Source: Parashewanella spongiae (GTDB lineage Bacteria > Pseudomonadota > Gammaproteobacteria > Enterobacterales > Shewanellaceae). From it: 64,000 nucleotides of DNA. The position numbers were made by a program, and so were the translations under genes. The stretch lies in contig NZ_CP037952.1 of assembly GCF_004358345.1 (NCBI RefSeq), positions 744,001 to 808,000 on the forward strand, read 5' to 3'. The notes under the pieces are model-generated. The model worked only from the letters and a program-made list of their open reading frames with translations. It ran no database searches and was not told the origin of the DNA. Below are positions 1 through 9,471 of this stretch, piece by piece. Each line of letters begins with the position of its first letter. The stretch's first letter is position 1.

Positions 1-646
<646 letters not shown>

Positions 647-838
647 TCAGCCGTTACTTCATTGATTAAGTGAAAAGAGAACATTTTAACGGTTTGTCTA
701 GGTCAATTGCTATCTTTTCGGAAGATATTCGTTAATAAGAGTCATAAATAGTATGTTAATCATGCTTCACAATTCTTGAGATTAAACCCATATGTTTTTA
801 ACCTTGTATAGATGAAGTGCATGAGTTGGAGTATATGA

Positions 839-2104
839 ATGAGTGTTGAAGTACGATTAGAGCGTATTCCTGAGGTTGGTACCCATTGTTGTTCGAGTGA
901 AATTAAAAGTATCAATGAAGGTAAAATGGTTGATTTTATTATAATTAGTGCCTTACAGAACCGACACTTCCATGCTAAGTCTTGTCCGAATGAGCCTTTA
1001 GTTGTATTTCATGAAACTGGTCTCTTTACTATTGCATCAAAGGAAACAATAAGCCGTGAAATAACACGGCTTAATCGGTTTATTGTTTCGCACCCAATAC
1101 TCTCTGTAGAAAAAGCGGTAAAAGCGCTAACAGATGATTTTATTGCAATGGATGAAAAGCGAGAAATACTCAGCAAATTATCTGAAAATAAACAATTAGA
1201 TATTATGCACACAATAGCAGGAGGAGACAGTAAGCAGCAAGCAGCGGCTCTGGCTATTATTAATGACGTGGCTGTGAATCAGCCGACATTATTAAGTCAT
1301 TGGATGCAGCAAGAAGCGAGCAAGCCTATATCTGATGACGCGCCAAATATTATTCAAACCGTATTAAAAGCAAATCAGCAAACGCTGCACATTTTTTTTG
1401 ATAACCTCCCAGAAAGTGCTAGTGGTGCATTTATTAAAAAAGTAAAAGGACGTTCGGACGCTGATGATATTATTTCTGAGTATATTCGAGTTAACCTAAG
1501 CACAAGAAAATGTAAAGTGTTAGAACAATCGCCGTGCGCACTAAAACTAATTTGCTTCTATGAAGCGCTTCCAGCAAGCAAAAAGCTAAATTTAATCATT
1601 GAGCAATTAAGAGAATTTACTGATAAAGGAAGTGCGGCTTATTTATTTAGTCAACTGGATGGAACAGAGCAACAGCAACTCATACCACGGTTAACTAATC
1701 GAGAATGCATGTATTTGTTAAAAGAAAATGCAATTAAACCTTTGGTCATCGGCACGCAAGATTTCACCATTAAACTAGGTGATGATTTAGACTTACTTTT
1801 GGCAAAAGGCACAAACATTTTATTTTTAAGTTACTTCTCATGTCCCACTGATGCTCTTTATGAATTGATTACAAAGATACATCCATCGTTAATTGGAGCT
1901 CATATATACGTAGGAGTGACTCAAGCAGACAGACCGATGTTAGCGAAATTACTCGAACGCTTTTTAAATGATGAGACTCACAATGAGTTAGTGACACAAG
2001 TTTTTGATCAGTTAAGTAAAAATGTTATGTTAAGTGTTCTGGGCTCGTGCACCCAATCCGAGCAACCGAAACTTCATAATCTTTTGACCTTGAAATTACA
2101 ATAA
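839..2104 (+). CDS. Hypothetical protein, 421 aa, mostly helical
   Basis: I do not recognise this protein. It starts at an ATG preceded by a GGAG-like ribosome site (about 825-832). There is no signal peptide and no membrane segment, so it is probably cytoplasmic. The sequence is rich in Leu, Lys, Ala and Glu with many predicted helices, and some stretches (SKLSENKQLDIMHTIAGG, LFSQLDGTEQQQLIPRL) look like helical-repeat units, but no family can be assigned. It stands alone between argS (opposite strand) and a repeat-filled gap, in the segment that interrupts the argS-priA neighbourhood, so it is probably an acquired gene. Its length and undamaged frame argue for a real gene. Function unknown. 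Confidence 0.7.
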   Translation: MSVEVRLERIPEVGTHCCSSEIKSINEGKMVDFIIISALQNRHFHAKSCPNEPLVVFHETGLFTIASKETISREITRLNRFIVSHPILSVEKAVKALTDDFIAMDEKREILSKLSENKQLDIMHTIAGGDSKQQAAALAIINDVAVNQPTLLSHWMQQEASKPISDDAPNIIQTVLKANQQTLHIFFDNLPESASGAFIKKVKGRSDADDIISEYIRVNLSTRKCKVLEQSPCALKLICFYEALPASKKLNLIIEQLREFTDKGSAAYLFSQLDGTEQQQLIPRLTNRECMYLLKENAIKPLVIGTQDFTIKLGDDLDLLLAKGTNILFLSYFSCPTDALYELITKIHPSLIGAHIYVGVTQADRPMLAKLLERFLNDETHNELVTQVFDQLSKNVMLSVLGSCTQSEQPKLHNLLTLKLQ

Positions 2105-2255
2105 GGGAGCTAACGATTTAGAAAGTACCAAGCTTTGTCATACCAACGAAGGCTAGTATCCAGTGACTTTTATAGAAAAAGCAAAGGCACTAGACTACCG
2201 ACGCTGAAGTGACGAGAACTCATAGGTATACCTTCTTCCGCAACTTTTCTAAGTT
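2104..2255. repeat. Dispersed repeat family A, inverted copy
   Basis: About 150 bp matching, in reverse complement, two forward copies at about 43571-43795 and 44035-44214. Shared landmarks are GGAAAGTTGCGGAAGAA, TGACGAGAACTC, AGACTACCGAC, a hairpin core GTATCCAGTGAC, and TAGAAAGTACCA. This copy lacks the roughly 35 bp carrying the CGACA/TGTCG palindrome that the other two copies have between AGCG and TCGGTAG. It looks like a REP/BIME-type intergenic repeat. Confidence 0.75.
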
Positions 2256-2261
2256 CGTTGG

Positions 2262-2970
2262 ATCGCGATCTATGCTCCAAAGATATTTCTTAGGGGCTGT
2301 TGATCTTTCAGGATTAAATTTTGTGCTCTTTGAGCATTTATCTGTTCAACCTAAAAACATCAGTTGACTGCGTTCTCAAGCATAGAAAAAATGGCTGATA
2401 GTAAGGCGTAGCTTGCAGCAAGTAGTTATTCTACTTGCAAAAGTTACAACGCAGATAGCAGTCATTTTAGCAAGCTTGTGAGCGTAGAGCACTTCACTCA
2501 TTGGGTGAAAGCCATGATAATAAAGTCATCTTATTGACTCAAACAGTTACTCATATACTCAGCGTTCAACTGATGTTTTTAGGTTCAAGGCGTGAGCAGT
2601 GATGCTTAGCCATCTATGTGAGCTGATCAAAACACAGAACAGTGAATGCTCAAAAGCATCGAAGACAGCGTAAATTGGTCATTTCTGCTGCGTTATCGTT
2701 TTCTTATTTGGAAACGAAGTAACGACAGTTTTGTATGTCGATAATAACCAAACCTCACAAACTCTGCCTTGCATAAAATAACCAATTTATCGCTGCAAAA
2801 ACAATCACGAAAGATCAACAGACCCTAGCTTCTGGCAATAAATCGGCTGTGCTATCGCAGTCAATTCACACCACTGGAGAGCTAGGGAATTCTTGCTGTA
2901 AGGCTTTTAAATTGTTCAGTAATCCTTGCTCAATCAGCATGGCTCTGCCACATTGTTATTGAACTTGTCC
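2262..2970 (-). pseudogene. Decayed second copy of the priA 3' end, split by a MITE
   Basis: On the minus strand two stretches read as PriA. One, about 2865-2960, gives QCGRAMLIEQGLLNNLKALQ and then QEFPSSPVV before a stop; it matches QCGSTMLIGQGIGTEQLEQA in the intact PriA. The other, 2262-2292 plus 2826-2850, gives ADLLPEAKKYLWSIDRDP, matching the extreme C-terminus (AELLPEAKKCRWSIDRDP). The residues between them in PriA are deleted, there is an in-frame TAA just before the first stretch, and a 533-bp MITE sits inside the second. The intact priA lies 4 kb away on the same strand. This is a relic of a partial duplication or of an older recombination; it cannot encode a helicase. Confidence 0.8.
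2293..2825. mobile_element. MITE family B, full copy with TA target duplication
   Basis: A 533-bp non-coding element with terminal inverted repeats GGGGCTGTTGATCTTTC and GAAAGATCAACAGACCC. It is flanked by TA on both sides (2291-2292, 2826-2827). The undisturbed site can be read in intact priA near 6636-6650 (TTTCTTAGCTTCTGG), so this is a clean TA insertion, as made by IS630/Tc1-mariner-like transposases. Inside are a second pair of inverted repeats (CCTAAAAACATCAGTTGA near 2349 and its complement near 2568-2585), a hairpin around GCAAGTAG/CTACTTGC and the CGACA/TGTCG palindrome at 2723-2740. A second full copy lies at 26795-27375. Confidence 0.85.
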
Positions 2971-3002
2971 TAATTTGAACAAAGGATAAGGATATTTATT
3001 GG

Positions 3003-3040
3003 ATTTTCCCTGCCCATACTCGAATATGGGCAGGGAAAAT
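3003..3040 (-). terminator. Strong hairpin after the 1140-aa gene
   Basis: A perfect 16-bp stem, ATTTTCCCTGCCCATA with its complement, closes a 6-nt loop 15 bp beyond the stop of the minus-strand gene. A/T-rich sequence lies on both sides. It most likely terminates the gene at 3056-6478. Confidence 0.75.
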
Positions 3041-3055
3041 AAAATGCCGCAGTAA

Positions 3056-6000
3056 TTAACGTAAACCTTTTTGGGAATGAACCGCAGTGGGATTTAGGTG
3101 TAAGCAGAGGTTTTGAGCATTCGCTTCGTCAGTGGCCTCGTCACTATTGTAATAATAACAACTTGGATTAACTGTAGCTCTAGTGCAGCGTGCTTTTCCT
3201 CCACGGCAAGACAGTAATTTTTTAGTTTTACCCGTCATAATTTTCATTGTGAGTTCTCGATGTCTTACATTATTGAAAGTTCGGCTACTTGGATTTGAGA
3301 AATTACCCGTTGACTCTTGGGAAAAGCAAGCGTTACTTCCACTGCAATGCTCGTCATTACCATCTGAATTATCATAGTATTTTGTGTAGAGCACAGACAT
3401 AATGTACCCACCTCTATTATCGACTTGGATTTTGTCCATTGAAGGGCTAAGTATTCTCAGTGGAATTGTGTATAGGCCAGATTCTTCAGCGTCCAGTGTT
3501 AGTGGGTAATCACCTAAGTGGGGTACGGACTCATCAAATAAAAGAGACACTCTGCATCTCCTTCCTAGTGCTAGTACTGTGCCACTACTACAGGCATTCT
3601 GAGATATAAACGGCTTAAGCTCTGTTGGTATAAAGTCATTGCTTCTCAACGTTAAATTTTGGTGCGAGTTATTAGTTATAAATAACATTAATGTGTGATT
3701 TGATAAGTCAAAGCGTACAGATGAGTCAACCACACTAATGCTTATCGGCCTGTCTTCTCTGTAGAAGTCCTCGGTTGCTGACAGAAACAATTGTGACTGC
3801 CCCCTTAAGTGAGCTTGAAACGCTCGTGAATGCAATCCATTTCCATAGGAAATCCTAAATGAGGTGTCTGAGTGGTAATCTCTGTCTGTATGTGCTGGAA
3901 TACGGAAGCTGATGGTGCATGATTGTCCATTTTCTAGAGCATGTGTTTCGCTTTGTATCAGTTGATAACAATTACTGTTGGTAGCCGAAGGAGGATTGGA
4001 AATTATAGTGCCTTGAGGAGCATTTTCCCTTGAAGGTGATATGGTTAAATCATTTATTGTTACGCCTGTGTTATTTGTGATTGTGACCGTTTGCATTTGG
4101 TCGTTTGCGTATTGATAAATACGTGAAAGCGGGCCATTTTGAGAATTGAGTATGGCTAATCTTGATGTAGTAAGGTGTGCTGTAATTCTTACATTATTTA
4201 TAGTCAGTGCTTGGATATTATCGGGGTTATTGGCCGATATGGAGTAATTATTTGCAGTGCTTGAGCTCAGTGAATCATTTGGTGTAAACATTAATGTGCA
4301 ACTTCCTCCTTCCGTGCCAGAGGAAGAACTTGGAGCTAAGTTGCTTGTGGTTAGACAAGTACTATGGCGGCCCATGCTGGTAAACAAATCTTGAACATCT
4401 TGAGGCGTATTTTCAAAATGGATTGAAAAATTGTTGACCGCGGCTGAACCGATATTTACTAGCCTAATGGTTTTGGGTGTGGATAAATCAAAACGAATCT
4501 GAGCTAAATCCTCCATCATTCCGTTTGCATTTCTAGCTACAATTTGAGCTGCTGTCGCGATATTAACCATAAGAGGCGAAATATTGTTCGAGGGATCATT
4601 ATTATGTGTGCTAGATAGATTGAGTGGCAATGAAAGCGCGCCATGATCTACAGCTACTTGATATCTAAGTTCACAGCTTGCTTCCGCCTGTAAAATCAAG
4701 CCTGAAACCAAGCAGGGAGAATTAGGATCAAACACACGGTTAAAGTCTTCTGAACCTTGGCTATTACTACCTAAACTAAATATTAAATTACTTGCATTTA
4801 TGTTTCTTGACGCATGATTAACAACAAATATAGAACCTCTGTCTCCTGCTCTTAGATCTAGGCTGTTAGTCCTTACCGGGCTGCGTCTTGTTGTCCGAAA
4901 TGTGATCTTGGGTGAGCTGTCTGCCTCGATATTAAAGGTAAATTTAATATTATAGTCAGTTGATTGTCCATTGTTGCTAACCGTAAAGCCCAGTATCAGA
5001 GGCTCATTATCCCCTCGGGTGATGGCTGAGCTGGCATTGTCTAAATCATAATTTAAGGTACAAATGTCATTTCTCGTAACAGAGCTTGAGCTGGTATCAA
5101 CTTTTTCGGTGAAGTCTTGTTTTATATTCGGTGAGTCCCCAATATTATTGATCCCAAGGCACGTTCCGCTAAAGATATTTCTCATTTCGCTAGGTATAGT
5201 ATCAAATGTATTGGTAAGTTCAGATGCCGAGAGGGTGCTGTAATTGAGATTTCTGAAGATGAAGTGCCCGTGTTTTACTGTCGAACTATCGCTGTTTTCA
5301 GGTGTTAGGTTGATCGTTGTTCCCGAAGAGAGAGCACGCCCGGTTTCGTCTTCAATACTGATATGTTGGATGGCGTTTTGACATTGAAATTGTGCATCTC
5401 GTGCGTCTATACCTTCACTAGCCTGTCGTTGAGGTAAATAAGTACATTTATTGATCTGGTTGTCATCAGTAAATAAAGCAAACTCTGTGGCACTTAAAGT
5501 ATTGCCAGTCAAAGAGCTTGGGTGAGCAATTTGCTTCAAGACAGCATTACTGACTTCGGGAGCGATAAAATTGTTGGATGAGAAACCCTCAGTAGGAAAT
5601 AAATTACCCAAGGTAGAAACTTCTGTTTTTGAAAATTCCTGAACAGTATCGTAACTCACCAAGTATCGTTCACTGTTTTTCAGCAAAGAAAACGCATTAT
5701 TATTTATGGTAATTGTGTTAGAGCTGGGAGCAGAATTCCTATCTACAAAGCCGCTTAAATCACCTTCCATTCCAACATCTGCACGGATTAATCTTCTAAC
5801 CGCTGTACTTGAAAGGGTTGATGCAGTTAAGCCTAAACCGTAAATTTCCATCCCATTGTTGTTAAAATGAAATTGCGGTAAGTTGGCAGTATAAGACATG
5901 TTGTTTTCAGAAACACTCATAACAGCTGAGCAGTTCGTTACTGAGGCAGATGTAAAACTTAAGGTACAATGAGCGAGCGCACCGTAGCGAGTCGAGTCAG

Positions 6001-6478
6001 CAATAGAGAAGTGGGTGATCCCATCGTTCGTAAAATTACTTCGCTCCATATGTAATATGTTGCCACTTAAGGAACTAATACTCATTATTTCTCGTGATGT
6101 TGCAAAATCAGCAAGTCTGGATTGGTTGGTTATTCTACCGTCATTATTAGTAAGCAACGAGTAAAGCTGATTTGAATTTCTTTTTAAAATATATAAACGT
6201 CGCTGATCGGGGTGTGCAACATCGCTAGAAGACGGAGCAATGGCTACAATGTTATAGGGCTCGATTAAATTAGGTACTTGAAAGTTTTGGCAGGCAGAAA
6301 GGCCATTATTGGTTATCACGCATTGAAGAATTGCGTTGTGATCGGTATTTGCTATATAAACAATATTGTGTGGCCCTTTTGCTATGTCAGTCGGTAAATC
6401 AATGGTTAGAGTAGCGTAGGAGATTGTTGAATAAAGTAATAAAGTTAAGCAGTAGATAGTTTGTATTGTTCTTCTCAT
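3056..6478 (-). CDS. Large secreted protein with repeated Ig-like (choice-of-anchor/ASH-type) segments
   Basis: A 1140-residue protein starting with a clear Sec signal peptide (MRRTIQTIYCLTLLLYSTISYA). The first 350 residues contain propeller-like stretches such as IVYIANTDHNAILQC and RRLYILKRNSNQLYSLL. From about residue 480 several beta-rich units of about 100 residues follow, each with a phrase like VTITNNTGVTINDLTISPS and ending in a Cys-containing strand (CTISFRIP, CTLMFTP). This pattern is typical of bacterial ASPM-SPD-2-Hydin/choice-of-anchor D domains. The C-terminal 100 residues are Cys-rich with basic patches. No membrane anchor or sorting signal is evident. It is Ser/Asn-rich, stands alone, and ends at a strong terminator. 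It lies in the accessory insert between argS and priA. Probably a cell-surface or secreted protein; its binding partner is unknown. Confidence 0.75.
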   Translation of the reverse strand: MRRTIQTIYCLTLLLYSTISYATLTIDLPTDIAKGPHNIVYIANTDHNAILQCVITNNGLSACQNFQVPNLIEPYNIVAIAPSSSDVAHPDQRRLYILKRNSNQLYSLLTNNDGRITNQSRLADFATSREIMSISSLSGNILHMERSNFTNDGITHFSIADSTRYGALAHCTLSFTSASVTNCSAVMSVSENNMSYTANLPQFHFNNNGMEIYGLGLTASTLSSTAVRRLIRADVGMEGDLSGFVDRNSAPSSNTITINNNAFSLLKNSERYLVSYDTVQEFSKTEVSTLGNLFPTEGFSSNNFIAPEVSNAVLKQIAHPSSLTGNTLSATEFALFTDDNQINKCTYLPQRQASEGIDARDAQFQCQNAIQHISIEDETGRALSSGTTINLTPENSDSSTVKHGHFIFRNLNYSTLSASELTNTFDTIPSEMRNIFSGTCLGINNIGDSPNIKQDFTEKVDTSSSSVTRNDICTLNYDLDNASSAITRGDNEPLILGFTVSNNGQSTDYNIKFTFNIEADSSPKITFRTTRRSPVRTNSLDLRAGDRGSIFVVNHASRNINASNLIFSLGSNSQGSEDFNRVFDPNSPCLVSGLILQAEASCELRYQVAVDHGALSLPLNLSSTHNNDPSNNISPLMVNIATAAQIVARNANGMMEDLAQIRFDLSTPKTIRLVNIGSAAVNNFSIHFENTPQDVQDLFTSMGRHSTCLTTSNLAPSSSSGTEGGSCTLMFTPNDSLSSSTANNYSISANNPDNIQALTINNVRITAHLTTSRLAILNSQNGPLSRIYQYANDQMQTVTITNNTGVTINDLTISPSRENAPQGTIISNPPSATNSNCYQLIQSETHALENGQSCTISFRIPAHTDRDYHSDTSFRISYGNGLHSRAFQAHLRGQSQLFLSATEDFYREDRPISISVVDSSVRFDLSNHTLMLFITNNSHQNLTLRSNDFIPTELKPFISQNACSSGTVLALGRRCRVSLLFDESVPHLGDYPLTLDAEESGLYTIPLRILSPSMDKIQVDNRGGYIMSVLYTKYYDNSDGNDEHCSGSNACFSQESTGNFSNPSSRTFNNVRHRELTMKIMTGKTKKLLSCRGGKARCTRATVNPSCYYYNSDEATDEANAQNLCLHLNPTAVHSQKGLR

Positions 6479-6594
6479 AATTAATACTCATTCAAAATGG
6501 AATAAATAATGAGTCTATTCTTCTAATGATGAGCTAATAAATAATCAAATCTTATAATCCAAATTCAACAAGAATAAATTTTTAATACAATGTG

Positions 6595-8790
6595 TTACAG
6601 TAAGTCTTGAGGATCTCTATCAATGCTCCAACGGCATTTCTTAGCTTCTGGTAATAACTCGGCTTGTGTTTGCGCATGAGAAAAAGCTTGTTGCAGCATT
6701 TTACGATGTTTGCATTGAAACATTAAATGGCGGCGAAACTTTCCTGCTTTTCTATCCATGGGCGCAGGCATTGGGCCAATAATTTCACAGGCTTCATTTT
6801 GAGGTAACAATTGGCCAAGTTTATGAAGAAATGCGTCAGCATCTTCAGCATTGTGAGCTTCAGCGCGAATTAACACCATATGCCAAGCTGGTGGCAATAA
6901 GGCTTGTTGTCGTTCATTCAGTTGGCTACGCGCAAATTCACCATATCCACGGTTTAGCAAGTCTCGTAATAACGGGTTATCGCTTTGGTGTGTCTGTAAC
7001 AATACAGTGCCGGGTTTTGTTGCCCGTCCAGCCCGTCCGGCGACTTGTGTGTAAAGTTGACCAAAGCGCTCTGGTGCTCGAAAGTCAGCGCTAAATAGTG
7101 CGCCATCCACATCCAATAAACCAACCAAAGTCACGTCAGGAAAGTGGTGACCTTTTGCTAGCATTTGAGTACCAACCAATATCTTGAACTCCCCTTTATG
7201 AATAGCATTTAAGTGGCTTTCTAGAGAGCCTTTTCGTCTTGTACTATCGCGATCTATTCGCACTACCGGATAGTTAGGAAATTCATTCTGTAATGCTTGT
7301 TCGAGTTGTTCTGTGCCAATACCTTGACCAATCAACATGGTACTGCCACATTGATGACATTGTTTTGGTATTGCATACTGGTTACCGCAATGATGACAGC
7401 GGATTTCATTAAGCCCTTGATGTACAGTGAAAAAGGCGTCGCAACGGTCACATTCATGCAAATGTCCACATTCGTGGCACAGTAAGGCCGGAGAAAACCC
7501 ACGGCGATTAAGAAAGAGCAGAACTTGATTACCTGAATCCAAGTGAATACGGATTTCATTAATCAAAGCCGCTGACATTCCAGCTTTTAAAGGTTGATTT
7601 CGAATATCAATAATACCTTGACGAACTTTTTCAGCCACTCCCGCTCGGTGGGTTAACGACAAATGTTGATATCGACCATTTAACGCATTTTGTAAAGTTT
7701 CAAGTGAAGGTGTTGCTGAGCCTAAAATAACCGGAATGTTTTCAATATGCCCACGCATAACGGCGAGATCTCTAGCATGATATTTTACGCCTTCTTGTTG
7801 TTTAAAGCTGGAATCATGTTCTTCATCCAATATGATGATGCCGGGATATGGCATCGGGCTAAATAGTGCTGAACGTGTACCAATTATGATGACGGCTTCG
7901 CCTGAACGAGCCAATTGCCATGCTTCTAGACGTTGTTTGTCGGTGAGAGCTGAATGCATCACAGCGACAGTAACATCAAAGCGACGTTTAAAACGGCTAA
8001 TGGTTTGCGGTGTTAAGCCAATCTCTGGCACTAAAATCAGTGCTTGTTTGCCTTGCTTTAAGACAGATTCAAGTACCGCAAGGTAAACTTCAGTTTTTCC
8101 TGAGCCTGTAACCCCTTCAAGTAAGCTGCAATGATAACCATCTTGATTTGAGAGGGTTGCGACAGCAACGGCTTGCTCTTTGTTAAGACGATGAGGAGCC
8201 TCAAGCAGAGTAAGGTGTGAACGCCATGTCAAATCAGTTTGAATTTGGCGCTCAATTTGTTCCACCCAGCCTTTATCTCGGGTCGCTTTTAATGCGGCTT
8301 TACTGAGTTCAAGATCATTAAATTCAAGCTGAGTAAGCGGCTGTGTTTTGAGTGTTTCCAATAATCGCTTTTGTGCCGGTGATCTTTTGAGGGTATCAAA
8401 ATCGAGTGCAAGACCAGTGTGAGTGAGTTGAAGCTCAGATATGGTACCTTGCTGACTGTCTGCACCTTTACGTAATGCCACTGGTAAAGCTTGGCTTAAC
8501 ATTTGCCCGTGGCTGCAAAAGTAATATCCTGCTGCCCAATCACAGAGTTTTGAAAGGCTAGAGGGGAGTAGCGGTTTATCATCTAGTACAGCAGTGATGA
8601 ACTTAATCTTATTTTCGGGGACATCACATTCATTAGTAAGACTTAGTACCAAACCAATGAGTTGTTGAGGGCCAAAAGGCACTTTAACACGGGCACCAAT
8701 ACACACATCGCCTTGTATATTTTCAGGTAAACGATAACTGAAGTTTCGACGCAATGGAACAGGTAATGCAATTTCCACAAAAGTAGACAT
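6595..8790 (-). CDS. priA: Primosomal replication protein N', replication-restart helicase
   Basis: A 731-residue superfamily 2 3'-to-5' helicase that recognises stalled forks and reloads DnaB. The N-terminal DNA-binding domain (1-200) is followed by the helicase core with Walker A in LLEGVTGSGKTEVYL, Walker B in IIILDEEHDSSFKQQ (DEEH box), and motif III in VILGSATPS. The two-zinc module has paired cysteines (CHECGHLHECDRC, CHHCG, CHQCG). Helicase motif VI is VAGRAGRATKPG. The C-terminus WSIDRDPQDLL is the usual PriA end. Length matches E. coli PriA (732). Intact, with 160 bp of intergenic sequence before the next upstream remnant. A decayed 3' copy lies at 2262-2970. Confidence 0.98.
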   Translation of the reverse strand: MSTFVEIALPVPLRRNFSYRLPENIQGDVCIGARVKVPFGPQQLIGLVLSLTNECDVPENKIKFITAVLDDKPLLPSSLSKLCDWAAGYYFCSHGQMLSQALPVALRKGADSQQGTISELQLTHTGLALDFDTLKRSPAQKRLLETLKTQPLTQLEFNDLELSKAALKATRDKGWVEQIERQIQTDLTWRSHLTLLEAPHRLNKEQAVAVATLSNQDGYHCSLLEGVTGSGKTEVYLAVLESVLKQGKQALILVPEIGLTPQTISRFKRRFDVTVAVMHSALTDKQRLEAWQLARSGEAVIIIGTRSALFSPMPYPGIIILDEEHDSSFKQQEGVKYHARDLAVMRGHIENIPVILGSATPSLETLQNALNGRYQHLSLTHRAGVAEKVRQGIIDIRNQPLKAGMSAALINEIRIHLDSGNQVLLFLNRRGFSPALLCHECGHLHECDRCDAFFTVHQGLNEIRCHHCGNQYAIPKQCHQCGSTMLIGQGIGTEQLEQALQNEFPNYPVVRIDRDSTRRKGSLESHLNAIHKGEFKILVGTQMLAKGHHFPDVTLVGLLDVDGALFSADFRAPERFGQLYTQVAGRAGRATKPGTVLLQTHQSDNPLLRDLLNRGYGEFARSQLNERQQALLPPAWHMVLIRAEAHNAEDADAFLHKLGQLLPQNEACEIIGPMPAPMDRKAGKFRRHLMFQCKHRKMLQQAFSHAQTQAELLPEAKKCRWSIDRDPQDLL

Positions 8791-8896
8791 AAAATGATGA
8801 TAAACAGAATGAATACGTTAAGTGTACTTAGGCTGTTTTGTAAGAGCCAGTGATATTATTAGATACTCAAGTTTCGGTGTTCATTTTTAACTAAAA

Positions 8897-9435
8897 TCAT
8901 AGGTACTTTCCAGTAAAAATAGCCTCTTGGCGTAATGTAAAAGTATCCATTTGCAAGACTTGATTAAAAAACGAGGTCATTTCTTCGTTGATTTTATTCA
9001 GTATGATTTCGCTTTCTGTTGTTGATAACGAAGAAATACTAGAAACTGCATCGCTGAACAAAGCCTTAAATAAGCCCCATAATTTACAAGCAAAATCTAA
9101 TTTTTGTAGACTGTCGCAAAGCAGGTTTCTTGAGTCACAGACTTTGGCTGAGTAGTGACTCTATTAGCAAACATAGATATGGTGTCAACTTTCAACCAAA
9201 CCCAAAGCATTAGTAAGTAAACGACTTCGGTTGCTTCAATACCCGAACGTTTACTGAAGCCACAAGATGTCAACATTGAAACAAAACCAAGCAGTTTCCA
9301 TGATGTGCTGAACGAATTATTAATTTGAATGCCTGAACGCTGTAAAAAATTAGAAGTAAGTGATGGAAGCGAAAGTGATTTCATGTCAATATTTGTCTGA
9401 GAGTTGGTGTGTTTTAGTTTTTGTCTAAGCAACAA
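8897..9435 (-). pseudogene. Internally deleted DDE transposase (IS4-like) remnant
   Basis: The minus strand has an N-terminal fragment of 112 codons (9097-9435) with phrases such as SLPSLTSNFLQRSG and EATEVVYLLMLWVWLKVD. They resemble the start of an IS4-type transposase. It stops at 9097. A second frame then reads 66 codons of a plausible transposase C-terminus (CKLWGLFKALFSDAV, FFNQVLQMDTFTLRQEAIF) ending at 8897. The whole catalytic centre is missing. Upstream of the start an inverted repeat (GAGAGTTGGTGTGTTTTA at about 9399-9416, with its near complement at 9439-9456) may be part of the element end. The family assignment is by recognition of sequence style only. Not functional. Confidence 0.6.
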
Positions 9436-9471
9436 AATTATAACACACTAACTCTCACATTTTTTTATATA

